Source: Streptomyces sp. SID12488
Lineage (GTDB): Bacteria; Actinomycetota; Actinomycetes; Streptomycetales; Streptomycetaceae
Length of the DNA: 64,000 nucleotides
Assembly (NCBI RefSeq): GCF_010548275.1
Contig: NZ_JAAGLT010000002.1
Coordinates: 372,001-436,000 of the forward strand
Direction of reading: 5' to 3'
In this document: piece by piece, positions 41,791 through 51,213 of the stretch
How positions within the stretch are numbered: the stretch's first letter is position 1
Layout: each line of letters begins with the position of its first letter
Notes under the pieces: model-generated
Databases searched by the model: none
What the model saw: only the letters and a program-made list of their open reading frames with translations
What the model was told of the DNA's origin: nothing
Position numbers and translations under genes: made by a program

Positions 41791-42304
41791 CTGCCGTCAG
41801 CGCCAGCCGGGTTGAGACCAGCCCGGACGAGCATGACGTGTGCGGAGTTCTTGTCCCGTGGGGACACGTTTCCGCACGCGGTGCAGGTGTAGGTGCGCAT
41901 CCCCAGCGGCAGGCGATGCTTGGCTCTCGCATCGCAGTGCGCGCAGTCCATCGTGGTGTGCGCGGGGTGGACGAGGCGGATGTCCCGCCCGTGCTTGCGG
42001 CCCATCTCGATCAGAGCGGCCTTGGTGGCCCCGATGGCGGCGTCGGCAGCCTTGCGGGCCATGGTGCTCCTGGCGAGGAACTTCGGGCGGAAGTCCTCAA
42101 CGGCGATGGCATCGTGGTCGCGGACAACCTTCTTGGCCCCCTTGCGGCCGGTGTCCGCACGCTGCCTGGCGACCTTTTTGTGCGCCTTCGCCCGCAGTAT
42201 CTTCGCTTCGCGGTAGCCCTTCGACCCGGGCTGGCCCTTCTTCGGTTTACGGCGGGCCATCATCCGGTCGTGCCGGGTCAGCTGCGCCCGCGCCTCGCGG
42301 TGAA
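41754..42304 (-). pseudogene. truncated TnpB (IS605 OrfB-type) nuclease gene
   Basis: Only the C-terminal ~180 codons remain. The second RuvC acidic residue (DAIAVEDFRPKF), the zinc ribbon (CAHC ... CTAC) and the last RuvC Asp (SPRDKNSAHVMLV) are intact, but the N-terminal domains and first RuvC Asp are missing. The recognisable sequence starts around LTRHDRMMARRK at about 42283, a few bases from the WYL regulator stop (42305). The stop codon and right-end structure are intact, so this is a 5' deletion of the element. The remaining frame shows no internal stop, suggesting recent loss. Confidence 0.85.
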
Positions 42305-43345
42305 CTACGCGTCTGGTGGAGGTGGGTGTGGAGGGGAGTACAGCGCCCCAAGCCGCTGCGCGTCCCGCGCGAACCGGGCCCGCAGTTCCGGCGGCGCCAG
42401 CACCTCCGCCTCCGGCCCGAGCGCCGCCAGCTGCGTGTGGGCGACCTCCGCCGACTCCACGGCGAGCGTCACGGTGACCCGGCCCCGCTCGTCGGGCTCG
42501 CCGCCGGCCGACAGCGCGTCCCGGGCGGACACGGGATCGACGGTGTACGGCAGTCTGCGCGCCCCTTCCGCCGACAGCCGTACGACGGCTTCGGTGCGCA
42601 GGATCGACCGGGCGAACTGCTCCGCCCGTTCCTCCCAGAACGCGGGCAGGTCGAAACCGGCGTCGCGTGCAAAGTGTGCGTGGCGGCCGGGGGCCTGGCC
42701 GGTGGCCTGCACGAAGGTGAAGCGGTCGACGCGGTACACCCGGAAGGACCCGGGCCCGGGACCGGCGTGGTCCGGCACCCGGGCGCACAGGTACCAGACG
42801 CCCGCCTTGAGGACGAGCCCGTACGGCTCCAGGTCGCGCTCCACGTCGGTGCCCCCGGGGCCGCCGCGCCGGTAGCGGGCCAGGATCGGACGGTCGTCCC
42901 ACACCGCCTCCGCGACGGCGGACAGCGACTCGGGGGTCGGGGGCTCGCTGAACCAGGCGGGGGCGTCCAGATGGAAGCGCTGGGCGGCTGTGCTGGGGGC
43001 GTCGCGGAGAGAGGGGAGCAGGGCGGCGGACACCTTGAGGCGGGCCGCCGAGGCGGTGTCCTCCAGGCCCATCTCGCGCAGGGCGCCCGGTACTCCGCTC
43101 AGGAACAGTGCCTCGGCCTCGCCGCGGGCCAGTCCGGTGAGGCGGGTACGGTATCCGCCGACCAGCCGGTATCCGCCGGCCCGCCCTCGGTCCGCGTACA
43201 CGGGCACGCCCGCCTCGGACAGGGCCTGCGCGTCCCGGGTGACGGTGCGCTCGGACACCTCCAGTTCCCGGGCCAGCTCGGCGGCGGTCATGGAGGGCCT
43301 GGACTGGAGCAGCAGCACCATTTTGATGAGGCGGGCAGCGCGCAT
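42305..43345 (-). CDS. WYL-domain transcriptional regulator (DeoR-like HTH)
   Basis: 346 residues. A winged HTH at the N-terminus (~20-60, SMTAAELARELEVSERTVTR) is followed by a WYL ligand-sensing domain (~150-225: EPYGLVLKAGVWYLCARV, RVYRVDRFT) and a WCX C-terminal extension. Such proteins often sense nucleic acids or nucleotides. The C-terminal tail YSPPHPPPPDA ends where the TnpB remnant begins, so its last residues may have been changed by that insertion. The ATG at 43345 is the only good start. Confidence 0.9.
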   Translation of the reverse strand: MRAARLIKMVLLLQSRPSMTAAELARELEVSERTVTRDAQALSEAGVPVYADRGRAGGYRLVGGYRTRLTGLARGEAEALFLSGVPGALREMGLEDTASAARLKVSAALLPSLRDAPSTAAQRFHLDAPAWFSEPPTPESLSAVAEAVWDDRPILARYRRGGPGGTDVERDLEPYGLVLKAGVWYLCARVPDHAGPGPGSFRVYRVDRFTFVQATGQAPGRHAHFARDAGFDLPAFWEERAEQFARSILRTEAVVRLSAEGARRLPYTVDPVSARDALSAGGEPDERGRVTVTLAVESAEVAHTQLAALGPEAEVLAPPELRARFARDAQRLGALYSPPHPPPPDA

Positions 43346-43377
43346 GGGTTCATGATGCCTGGGGGCGCGCGAAGGGT

Positions 43378-43481
43378 TCTCGCCCCCGCCGCCCTTACCC
43401 GTCCCATCCCTGGGGGCTGCGTCCCCAGACCCCGCTGTCGGCCCTGAAGGGGCCTCGTCCTCAAACGCCGGACGGGCTGGA
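43378..43481. repeat. dispersed GTTTGAGGAC-type repeat, inverted copy
   Basis: Same family as 32484-32585, sharing CCCCGCCGCCC, CCGTCCCATCCCTGGGGGCT and CCTCAAACGCCGGACGGGCT. It opens the 446-bp non-coding stretch between the WYL gene start and the aceE stop, continued by the tandem repeat below; no gene is seen there. Confidence 0.85.
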
Positions 43482-43677
43482 ATGCCTGGGCCTGGGTTGG
43501 AGCGACGGTGGGGGTGGGTGGGTGGGAAACGCGGCTCGGGCTGAAGGGGCCTCGTCTTCCCACGCCGGGCGGGCTGGATATGCCTGGGCCTGGGCTGGAG
43601 TGACAGTGAGGGCGAGTGGGTGGGAAACAAGACCCGGGCTGAACCGGTCTCGCCTTCCCACGCCGGGCGGGGTGAGT
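43482..43677. repeat. 98-bp imperfect tandem duplication
   Basis: Units 43482-43579 and 43580-43677 both begin ATGCCTGGGCCTGGG and contain GGGTGGGAAAC and TTCCCACGCCGGGCGGG. A third degenerate part (GCGGGTGGGTGGGCAAAAC, ~43768) may be a relic. It lies past the aceE stop. Confidence 0.82.
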
Positions 43678-43791
43678 TACCGGACCCCGGCTGAACAGGC
43701 CCTGCTGTTCGGTCGCCGGGCGCGCTCGCGAAGTTCGAGGGCGCCCGGCGAACGGACTGGAAACGGGCGGGTGGGTGGGCAAAACCGCCCC

Positions 43792-46512
43792 CTACAACCC
43801 GTACCGCTCCCGCGCCTCCTTCACTGCCGTGGCCTTGACCTCGCCCCGCCGAGCCAACTGCGCCAGCCCCGCCACGACGATCGACTCCGCGTCGACCCCG
43901 AAGTACCGCCGGGCCGCGTCCCGCGTGTCCGACAGTCCGAATCCGTCCGCGCCCAGCGACGAGTAGTCCTGCTCGACCCACTGAGCGATCTGGTCCGGCA
44001 CCTGACGCATGTAGTCGGACACCGCCAGCACCGGCCCCTCGGCACCCTGGAGCGCCTGACGGACGTACGGCACCCGCTCCTCGCCCCGCAGCAGCGCCGC
44101 GTCCGCGTCCAGCGCGTCCCGCCGCAGCTCGGTCCAGGACGTCGCCGACCACACGTCGGCCGCCACGCCCCACTCCTCGGCGAGCAGCCGCTGCGCCTTC
44201 AGGGCCCAGTGGATCGCCGTACCGGAGCCGAGCAGCTGGATGCGCGGCGCGTTGGCGGCCGGTGAGAGCCCCGCCGACTCCGCCGTGTTGAACCGGTACA
44301 GCCCCTTGACGATGCCCTCGTCGATGCCGGTACCGGCCGGGCCCGACGGCTTCGCGGGCTGCGGGATCGGCTCGTTGTACACCGTCAGGTAGTAGAAGAC
44401 GTTCGGGTCCTCGCCCGGCGCCGCCTCCCCGTACATCCGGCGCAGACCGTCACGGACGATCACGGCGACCTCGTACGCGAAAGCCGGGTCGTACGACATC
44501 GCGGCCGGGTTCGTCGCGGCGATCACGGGGGAGTGACCGTCCGCGTGCTGCAGACCCTCGCCCGTCAGCGTCGTACGGCCGGCGGTCGCGCCGACCAGGA
44601 AGCCGCGGCCGAGCTGGTCGCCGAGCTGCCACATCTGGTCGGCCGTGCGCTGCCAGCCGAACATCGAGTAGAAGATGTAGAACGGGATCATCGGCTCGCC
44701 GTGCGTCGAGTACGACGTCGACGCGGCGATGAAGTCCGCCATGGAACCGGCCTCGGTGATCCCCTCGTTGAGGATCTGGCCGTCCTTGGCCTCCTTGTAG
44801 TACATCAGCTGGTCGCGGTCGACCGGCTCGTACGTCTGGCCCTTGGGGGAGTAGATCCCGAGGGAGGGGAACAGCGACTCCATGCCGAAGGTACGTGCCT
44901 CGTCCGGCACGATCGGTACCCAGCGACGGCCCGTCTCCTTGTCGCGGACGAGGTCCTTGACCAGCCGTACGAAGGCCATCGTCGTGGCGATGTTCTGCGA
45001 GCCGGAGCCCTTGTCGAACGACGTGAACGTCTTCTCCGCAGGGGCGGGGAGCGGGGCGAGTGCCTGCGTACGGCGGGCCGGGGCCGGGCCGCCGAGGGCC
45101 GCGCGGCGCTCCTGGAGGTAGCGGACCTCGGGGGAGTCGGCGCCGGGGTGGCCGTAGGGGACGACACCGTCGACGAACTGCGCGTCGGAGATGGGGAGTT
45201 CGAGCAGATCACGCATCTGCTTGAACTCGTCCACCGTCAGCTTCTTCATCTGGTGGTTGGCGTTCTTCGAGGCGAAGCCCTCGCCCAGGGTGAAGCCCTT
45301 GACCGTCTGGGCCAGGATGACCGTCGGTGCGCCCTTGAACTCGACCGCCGCCTTGTAGGCCGCGAACACCTTGCGCGACTCGTGGCCACCACGCGAGAGG
45401 TGGAAACACTCGAGGATCTTGTCGTCGCTCAGCAGCTTCGCCATCTCGGCGAGCGCCGGGTCCTTGCCGAAGAAGTCGGCGCGGATGTAGGCGGCGTCGC
45501 GCGTCTGGTACGTCTGCACCTGGGCGTCCGGCACCTCGCGGAGCCTGCGTACGAGCGCGCCCGTGGTGTCGAGCTGGAACAGCTCGTCCCACGCCGTGCC
45601 CCACAGCGTCTTGATCACATTCCAGCCCGCGCCGCGGAACTGTGCCTCCAGCTCCTGCACGATCTTGAAGTTCGCGCGGACCGGCCCGTCGAGACGCTGG
45701 AGGTTGCAGTTGATGACGAAGGTCAGGTTGTCGAGACCTTCTCGCGACGCCAGCGCCAGTGCCGCCGTCGACTCCGGCTCGTCCATCTCGCCGTCGCCGA
45801 GGAACGCCCACACGTGGGACGCCGAGACGTCCTTGATGTTGCGGTTGGTCAGGTAGCGGTTGAAGCGTGCCTGGTAGATCGCCGACAGCGGGCCGAGACC
45901 CATCGACACCGTGGGGAACTCCCACAGCCAGGGCAGCCGGCGCGGGTGCGGGTAGGACGGGAGGCCGTTGCCGCCCGACTCGCGGCGGAAGTTGTCGAGG
46001 TGGTCCTCGCTCAGCCGACCGTCGAGGAAGGCGCGGGCGTAGATGCCGGGGGAGGCGTGGCCCTGGATGTAGAGCTGGTCACCGGAGCCGGGGGACTCCT
46101 GCGACTCCTTGCCCTTGAAGAAGTGGTTGAAGCCCGTCTCGTACAGCCAGGCGGCCGAGGCGAAGGTGGCGATGTGGCCGCCCACGCCGTGTTTGCTGCC
46201 CCGGGTCACCATGGCCGCCGCGTTCCAGCGGTTCCAGGCGGCGATCCGGTGCTCCATCGCCTCGTCGCCGTCCGCTACGGGCTCGGCGGCGGTGGGGATG
46301 GTGTTGACGTAGTCCGTCTCCAGCAGCTTGGGCAGCGCGATGCCGTTGCCCTCGGCGCGCTCCAGCGTGCGGCGCATCAGATACGCGGCACGGTGCGGCC
46401 CGGCCGCCTTGGTGACCGCGTCCAGTGAGGCCTGCCATTCGGCGGTCTCTTCGGGGTCGCGGTCAGGGAGCTGGTCGAGCTCGCTCGGCTGGATGGCCTT
46501 GGGGTCGGTCAT
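43792..46512 (-). CDS. aceE: pyruvate dehydrogenase E1 component (homodimeric)
   Basis: 906 residues. The large single-chain E1 uses thiamine diphosphate to decarboxylate pyruvate and passes the acetyl group to lipoyl-E2. The TPP motif is [10 protein letters not shown] (~237) with [11 protein letters not shown] downstream; [14 protein letters not shown] begins the protein. It lies downstream of a GntR regulator, E2 and lpdA on the same strand, so the genes for the whole complex are together. AAGGCGG lies before the ATG. Upstream (46513-46794) are a 17-bp palindrome and a pair of GGCACGGGGTGCC palindromes. Confidence 0.98.
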   Translation of the reverse strand: MTDPKAIQPSELDQLPDRDPEETAEWQASLDAVTKAAGPHRAAYLMRRTLERAEGNGIALPKLLETDYVNTIPTAAEPVADGDEAMEHRIAAWNRWNAAAMVTRGSKHGVGGHIATFASAAWLYETGFNHFFKGKESQESPGSGDQLYIQGHASPGIYARAFLDGRLSEDHLDNFRRESGGNGLPSYPHPRRLPWLWEFPTVSMGLGPLSAIYQARFNRYLTNRNIKDVSASHVWAFLGDGEMDEPESTAALALASREGLDNLTFVINCNLQRLDGPVRANFKIVQELEAQFRGAGWNVIKTLWGTAWDELFQLDTTGALVRRLREVPDAQVQTYQTRDAAYIRADFFGKDPALAEMAKLLSDDKILECFHLSRGGHESRKVFAAYKAAVEFKGAPTVILAQTVKGFTLGEGFASKNANHQMKKLTVDEFKQMRDLLELPISDAQFVDGVVPYGHPGADSPEVRYLQERRAALGGPAPARRTQALAPLPAPAEKTFTSFDKGSGSQNIATTMAFVRLVKDLVRDKETGRRWVPIVPDEARTFGMESLFPSLGIYSPKGQTYEPVDRDQLMYYKEAKDGQILNEGITEAGSMADFIAASTSYSTHGEPMIPFYIFYSMFGWQRTADQMWQLGDQLGRGFLVGATAGRTTLTGEGLQHADGHSPVIAATNPAAMSYDPAFAYEVAVIVRDGLRRMYGEAAPGEDPNVFYYLTVYNEPIPQPAKPSGPAGTGIDEGIVKGLYRFNTAESAGLSPAANAPRIQLLGSGTAIHWALKAQRLLAEEWGVAADVWSATSWTELRRDALDADAALLRGEERVPYVRQALQGAEGPVLAVSDYMRQVPDQIAQWVEQDYSSLGADGFGLSDTRDAARRYFGVDAESIVVAGLAQLARRGEVKATAVKEARERYGL

Positions 46513-46656
46513 GTCGCCGCCTTCCTCAGTCGAAGGGGGTTCCCTCGTCGGTAAGGGTTCGGGGGTGCCCTTGGTCTTTGGCAGGACAGGGCTGCGGGTC
46601 CTTGGCGGTGTCGATTTTGTGGCTCCGCCACGGGCCCGTCGGCGACTCTAACTCGC

Positions 46657-46673
46657 TGATCGATGATCGATCA
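46657..46673 (-). promoter_or_regulatory. 17-bp palindrome in the aceE leader
   Basis: TGATCGATGATCGATCA is perfectly symmetrical about its central base, ~145 bp upstream of the aceE start. A regulator-binding site is likely; which protein binds is unknown. Confidence 0.5.
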
Positions 46674-46711
46674 AAGGGTTGAGGGCAAAACCTCTTGATC
46701 ACGAGAAAGTA

Positions 46712-46746
46712 GGCACGGGGTGCCTTGTGAGTGGGCACGGGGTGCC
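46712..46746 (-). promoter_or_regulatory. paired GGCACGGGGTGCC palindromes between the GntR gene and aceE
   Basis: Two identical 13-bp sites (46712-46724 and 46734-46746) are 22 bp apart, two DNA turns, so a dimer pair could bind on one face. Between the two genes, the adjacent GntR protein is the best candidate ligand. The binding and effect are inferred. Confidence 0.55.
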
Positions 46747-46794
46747 GCACTTTTTCGCTGTTTCCGCAGGTGAGCGAGTATGGGCTCGGTTGTG

Positions 46795-47418
46795 TCAGGG
46801 GCGCGGCGCGCACCCGAGCACATGCGCCTTCACCAGCTCGGCGATCCGTGGATCCCGGCGGCGGAACGCGGCGACCAGCTCCTCGTGCTCCTCCGCGTAC
46901 GACTGCTGGACCGTCCCCAGCCAGCGGATCGACAGGGCCGTGAACACCTCGATGCCCAGCCCCTCCCAGGTGTGCAGCAGCACCGAGTTCCCGGCCGCGC
47001 GCACCATCTCGCGGTGGAACCCCACCGTGTGCCGGACCTGGCCGGTTCCGTCCGACGCCCGGTCGGCCTCGTAGAGGGCGGCGACATGCGGTTCGAGGGC
47101 CGAGCAGTCGTCCGCCAGCTTCGCCGCCGCGAGCTCCGCCGCGATGGCCTCCAGGCCGGCCCGGACGGGGTAGCTCTCCTCCAGGTCGGCGGCGGTCAGA
47201 TTCCGTACGCGTACGCCCTTGTTGGGCGCCGACTCGATCAGCCGCAGCGACTCCAGCTCGCGCAGCGCCTCCCGTACGGGGGTCTGGCTGACCTCCAGCT
47301 CGGTCGCGATCCGGCGCTCGACGATCCTCTCGCCCGGCTTCCAGCGCCCGCTGACGATCCCCTCCACGATGTGCTCGCGGATCTGCTCGCGCAGCGAGTG
47401 GACGACGGGCGCGGTCAT
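46795..47418 (-). CDS. GntR-family regulator (FadR/FCD type)
   Basis: 207 residues. GntR winged helix at ~10-75 (LREQIREHIVEGIVSGRWKP, then ELEVSQTPVREALRELESL), then an FCD ligand domain (~85-205) with the metal-binding His pattern (FHREMVRAAG ~133; EEHEELVAAFRRRD ~175). FCD proteins sense small carboxylic acids, and its place between E2 and aceE suggests control of pyruvate oxidation (PdhR-like logic). Starts at ATG 47418. Confidence 0.93.
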   Translation of the reverse strand: MTAPVVHSLREQIREHIVEGIVSGRWKPGERIVERRIATELEVSQTPVREALRELESLRLIESAPNKGVRVRNLTAADLEESYPVRAGLEAIAAELAAAKLADDCSALEPHVAALYEADRASDGTGQVRHTVGFHREMVRAAGNSVLLHTWEGLGIEVFTALSIRWLGTVQQSYAEEHEELVAAFRRRDPRIAELVKAHVLGCAPRP

Positions 47419-47565
47419 GAGGGCTCCTTGAGGGAGGGGCTTCGGCCCCAGGGGCTTTGACCTTTAGACAATAAGGCCGCGTCCCTGCACAGAGGGGTTC
47501 CGGGCGAGGGTGCGGCCGAACGTGAGACGAGCGTTACAGACCGGGCAGGGCCCACGCCACAGCAC

Positions 47566-47613
47566 GTACGACGGTGCCCCGTCCGGAGGACTCCGGACGG
47601 GGCACCGTCGTAC
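47566..47613. terminator. 23-bp perfect hairpin after the E2 gene
   Basis: Arms 47566-47588 and 47591-47613 are exact complements with only two bases between, 31 bp past the E2 stop. It separates E2 from the GntR gene. Confidence 0.87.
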
Positions 47614-47643
47614 ACACGTACAGCCCAAGCGGCTGGCGGCCGG

Positions 47644-49461
47644 CTACAGGCCGAGTTCGACCTCGAACTCGCCGGCCTCAAGGATCGCCTTGACGGCCGT
47701 CAGGTAACGGGCCGCGTCGGCGCCGTCGACCAGACGGTGGTCGTAGGACAGGGTCAGGTACGTCATGTCGCGTACGCCGATGACCGTGCCCTCCTCCGTC
47801 TCGATGACCGCCGGGCGCTTGACCGTCGCGCCGATGCCCAGGATCGCGACCTGGTTCGGCGGCACGATGATCGTGTCGAAGAGCGCGCCGCGCGAGCCGG
47901 TGTTGGAGATGGTGAAGGTCGCGCCGGACAGCTCGTCCGGGGTGATCTTGTTGCCCCGGACCTTGCCTGCGAGCTCGGCCGTGGCCTTGGAGATACCGGC
48001 GATGTTGAGGTCGCCCGCGTGCTTGATGACCGGGGTCATCAGGCCCTTCTCGGAGTCCACCGCGATACCGATGCTCTCGGTGTCGAAGTAGGTGATCGTG
48101 CCCTCGGCCTCATTGATCCGGGCGTTGATGACCGGGTAGGCCTTCAGCGCCTGGGCCGCCGCCTTCACGAAGAACGGCATCGGGGAGAGCTTGACGCCCT
48201 CACGGGCGGCGAAGGAGTCCTTCGCCTGCGCGCGGAGCTTCATCAGGCGGGTGATGTCGACCTCGACGACCGAGGACAGCTGCGCCTGCTCGCGCAGCGC
48301 CTTGACCATGTTGTCGCCGATGACCTTGCGGATGCGGGTCATCTTGACGGTCTGGCCACGCAGCGGCGAGACCTCCAGGACGGGGGTCTTGCGCGCCGTG
48401 GAGGCAGCCGGGGCGGCAACGGCGGCAGCGGGCGCCGGAGCAGCCGCGGCGGCCTTCGCGGCGTCGGCGGCGGCCAGGACGTCCTGCTTGCGGATACGAC
48501 CGCCGACGCCGGTGCCCTTGACGGAGCCCAGGTCGACGCCGTTCTCGGCGGCGAGCTTGCGCACCAGCGGGGTGACGTACGCGCCGTCGTCACCGGAGGT
48601 GGCGGCGGGCGCCGGAGCGGCCGGTGCCACGGGGGCGGGCGCGACCGGCGCGGGCGCCGGGGGAGCGACCGGAGCCGCGGCCTTGACCGGAGCCGGCGCG
48701 GGGGCCGGAGCGGCCGGAGCCACGGGGGCCGGGGGCGCGACGGGCGCGGCCGGGGCGGCCCGAGCGGGCGCCGGGGCGGCGGCGACGGGCGCCGGAGCCG
48801 GGGCGGCCGGAGCCGGAGCAGCCGCCGGAGCGGCACCCGGGGCACCGATCACGGCCAGCTTGGCGCCGACCTCGGCGGTCTCGTCCTCGGCGACCACGAT
48901 CGCCAGGAGCACGCCGGAGACGGGCGCCGGGATCTCGGTGTCGACCTTGTCCGTGGAGACCTCGAGCAGCGGCTCGTCGGCCTCGACGCTGTCGCCGACC
49001 GACTTCAGCCAGCGGGTGACGGTGCCCTCGGTGACGGACTCGCCGAGCGCGGGCAGAACGACGTCCGTGCCCTCGGCGGAGCCGCCGCCGGTGGCGGCCT
49101 CGGCGGTGGGAGCCGGGGCCGGAGCCGCCTGCTCGGTGGAAGGCTGGGACTGCGGCGCCGGCTCGGGGGCCGCGGGGGCCTCCTCCTCGGCGGCCGGGGC
49201 GGGGGCGGCAGCGGGGGCGCCGCTGCCGTCGTCGATGAGGGCCAGCTCGGCGCCGACCTCAACGGTCTCGTCCTCGGCGACCTTGATGGAGGCGAGGATG
49301 CCGGAGACGGGCGAGGGGATCTCGGTGTCGACCTTGTCGGTCGACACCTCCAGCAGCGGCTCGTCGGCCTCGACGCGCTCGCCCTCGGCCTTCAGCCAGC
49401 GGGTGACAGTGCCCTCGGTGACGCTCTCACCGAGCGCCGGAAGGGTTACGGAAACCGCCAT
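47644..49461 (-). CDS. sucB: dihydrolipoamide acyltransferase (E2, SucB/AceF-type)
   Basis: 605 residues. Two lipoyl domains (~1-76 and ~128-205), each with the lipoylated Lys in EVSTDKVDTEI, are joined by Ala/Pro linkers (~80-127 and ~206-290). A peripheral-subunit-binding domain (~298-335, VTPLVRKLAAENGVDLGSV) and the catalytic core end with DHRLVDGADAARYL (HxxxDG, ~579). In actinobacteria one E2 serves the pyruvate and 2-oxoglutarate dehydrogenases, so the symbol sucB is by sequence type and aceF is equally defensible. AAGGAG is about 11 bp from the ATG. lpdA follows 58 bp upstream in the same operon. Confidence 0.95.
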   Translation of the reverse strand: MAVSVTLPALGESVTEGTVTRWLKAEGERVEADEPLLEVSTDKVDTEIPSPVSGILASIKVAEDETVEVGAELALIDDGSGAPAAAPAPAAEEEAPAAPEPAPQSQPSTEQAAPAPAPTAEAATGGGSAEGTDVVLPALGESVTEGTVTRWLKSVGDSVEADEPLLEVSTDKVDTEIPAPVSGVLLAIVVAEDETAEVGAKLAVIGAPGAAPAAAPAPAAPAPAPVAAAPAPARAAPAAPVAPPAPVAPAAPAPAPAPVKAAAPVAPPAPAPVAPAPVAPAAPAPAATSGDDGAYVTPLVRKLAAENGVDLGSVKGTGVGGRIRKQDVLAAADAAKAAAAAPAPAAAVAAPAASTARKTPVLEVSPLRGQTVKMTRIRKVIGDNMVKALREQAQLSSVVEVDITRLMKLRAQAKDSFAAREGVKLSPMPFFVKAAAQALKAYPVINARINEAEGTITYFDTESIGIAVDSEKGLMTPVIKHAGDLNIAGISKATAELAGKVRGNKITPDELSGATFTISNTGSRGALFDTIIVPPNQVAILGIGATVKRPAVIETEEGTVIGVRDMTYLTLSYDHRLVDGADAARYLTAVKAILEAGEFEVELGL

Positions 49462-49519
49462 GGTTTCGGTTGCTCCTTACGAATTGCGGAAGTCTGTGTC
49501 GTCGTCCGTCGAGCGAGGG

Positions 49520-50908
49520 TCAGTCGTGGGAGTGCAGCGGCTTGCCGGCCAGGGCCAGGTGGGCCTCGCCGAGTGCCTCGCTCTGCGTCGGGTGGGCGTG
49601 GATGAGCTGCGCGACCTCGGCCGGCAGCGCCTCCCAGTTGTAGATCAGCTGGGCTTCGCCGACCTGCTCGCCCATACGGTCGCCGACCATGTGGACGCCG
49701 ACCACGGCACCGTCCTTGACCTGGACGAGCTTGATCTCGCCCGCGGTCTTGAGGATCTTGCTCTTGCCGTTGCCCGCGAGGTTGTACTTCAGAGCGACGA
49801 CCTTGTCCGCACCGTAGATCTCCTTGGCCTTGGCCTCGGTGATGCCCACGGAGGCGACCTCGGGGTGGCAGTACGTCACCCGGGGCACGCCGTCGTAGTC
49901 GATCGGGACGGCCTTCAGACCGGCCAGACGCTCCGCCACCAGGATGCCCTCGGCGAAGCCGACGTGCGCGAGCTGGAGTGTCGGGACCAGGTCACCGACG
50001 GCGGAGATGGTCGGCACGTTCGTCCGCATGTACTCGTCGACCAGGACGTAGCCGCGGTCGAGCGCGACGCCCTGCTCCTCGTAGCCGAGGCCGGCCGAGA
50101 CCGGGCCGCGGCCGACGGCGACGAGCAGCACCTCGGCCTCGAACTCCTTGCCGTCGGCAAGGGTGACCTTGACACCGTTCTCGGTGTACTCGGCCTTCGA
50201 GAAGAAGGTGCCCAGGTTGAACTTGATGCCGCGCTTGCGGAACGCGCGCTCAAGAAGCTTGGAGGAGTTCTCGTCCTCGAGGGGGGCCAGGTGCTTGAGG
50301 CCCTCGATGATCGTGACGTCCGTACCGAAGGACTTCCACGCGGAGGCGAACTCGACGCCGATGACGCCGCCGCCGAGGACGATCGCCGACTGCGGCACCC
50401 GGTCCAGGACGAGGGCGTGGTCCGAGGAGATGATCCGGTTGCCGTCGATCTCCAGGCCCGGCAGCGACTTCGGCACGGAGCCGGTCGCCAGCAGGACGTG
50501 GCGGCCCTGGATCCGCTGCCCGTTCACGTCGACCGAGGTGGGGGAGGAGAGCCGCCCCTCACCCTCGATGTAGGTGACCTTGCGGGAGGCGACGAGGCCC
50601 TGGAGTCCCTTGTACAGGCCCGAGATGACCTCGTCCTTGTACTTGTGGACCGCCGGGACGTCGATGCCCTCGAAGGTGGCCTTGACGCCGAACTGCGCGC
50701 TCTCGCGGGCCTGGTCGGCGATCTCGCCAGCGTGGAGCAGGGCCTTGGTGGGGATGCATCCCCGGTGCAGGCAGGTACCGCCGACCTTGTCCTTCTCGAT
50801 CAGGGCGACGTCAAGCCCCAGCTGGGCCCCGCGCAGCGCCGCGGCGTAACCGCCACTGCCACCGCCGAGGATCACTAGGTCGAAAACGGTGCTGGCGTCG
50901 TTCGCCAC
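49520..50908 (-). CDS. lpdA: dihydrolipoyl dehydrogenase (E3)
   Basis: 462 residues. FAD site ILGGGSGGYAAALRG (~13-27), redox disulfide Cys46-Cys51 in GGTCLHRGCIPTK, NAD site VLGGGVIGVEFAS (~176-188) and the catalytic His-Glu pair in HAHPTQSE (439, 444). It regenerates lipoyl groups for the E2 encoded next. GTG 50908 has GGAGG 7 bp upstream. It is first in the lpdA-sucB operon. Confidence 0.97.
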   Translation of the reverse strand: MANDASTVFDLVILGGGSGGYAAALRGAQLGLDVALIEKDKVGGTCLHRGCIPTKALLHAGEIADQARESAQFGVKATFEGIDVPAVHKYKDEVISGLYKGLQGLVASRKVTYIEGEGRLSSPTSVDVNGQRIQGRHVLLATGSVPKSLPGLEIDGNRIISSDHALVLDRVPQSAIVLGGGVIGVEFASAWKSFGTDVTIIEGLKHLAPLEDENSSKLLERAFRKRGIKFNLGTFFSKAEYTENGVKVTLADGKEFEAEVLLVAVGRGPVSAGLGYEEQGVALDRGYVLVDEYMRTNVPTISAVGDLVPTLQLAHVGFAEGILVAERLAGLKAVPIDYDGVPRVTYCHPEVASVGITEAKAKEIYGADKVVALKYNLAGNGKSKILKTAGEIKLVQVKDGAVVGVHMVGDRMGEQVGEAQLIYNWEALPAEVAQLIHAHPTQSEALGEAHLALAGKPLHSHD

Positions 50909-51083
50909 GTCACGTCCTCCATGCATTGCGCCGTACGCCGGTCGTCAGTGACCGGGCGGCGGCTGGTGTCCGGCCGCTCTTTCTTCGGCCCTGTGGTGGG
51001 GGCCCTGTCCTGCCGAGCCCCATCTTCGCACTTGTCGGCCCCGGACGAGACGCCGGGTGACTGTGAGAGACGCCCCACCCGAT

Positions 51084-51113
51084 AGGGGCGCGAGGAACTG
51101 CGCGACAAGCCAC
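51084..51113. repeat. dispersed GGGGCGCGAGGAACTGCGCG-type repeat
   Basis: AGGGGCGCGAGGAACTGCGC ... CAAGCCAC shares its ends with the units at 55133 and 57606. The gap 50909-51213 holds the lpdA promoter region, this repeat and the pepA terminator; no gene is seen. Confidence 0.75.
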
Positions 51114-51160
51114 ACACGACCCGCACTCGCGATACGACGCGCATGACCGAGCTGATAGGC

Positions 51161-51202
51161 GTGACGGGACCTCGGCACTACCCGCACGCGAGGTCCCGTC
51201 AC
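51161..51202. terminator. pepA terminator hairpin
   Basis: GTGACGGGACCTCG (51161-51174) and CGAGGTCCCGTCAC (51189-51202) form a perfect 14-bp stem with a 14-nt loop, 11 bp past the pepA stop. Confidence 0.83.
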
Positions 51203-51213
51203 CAAAAGCACCT

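Noticed and set aside
42305..44173. Longer N-terminal frame on the WYL regulator
   Set aside because: The extension translates intergenic repeats (43378-43677) and lacks protein-like composition; the HTH begins right after the ATG at 43345.
46526..46813. 95-codon minus-strand frame between GntR and aceE
   Set aside because: No ribosome binding site or conserved look, and it runs through the operator palindromes and into the GntR gene end.
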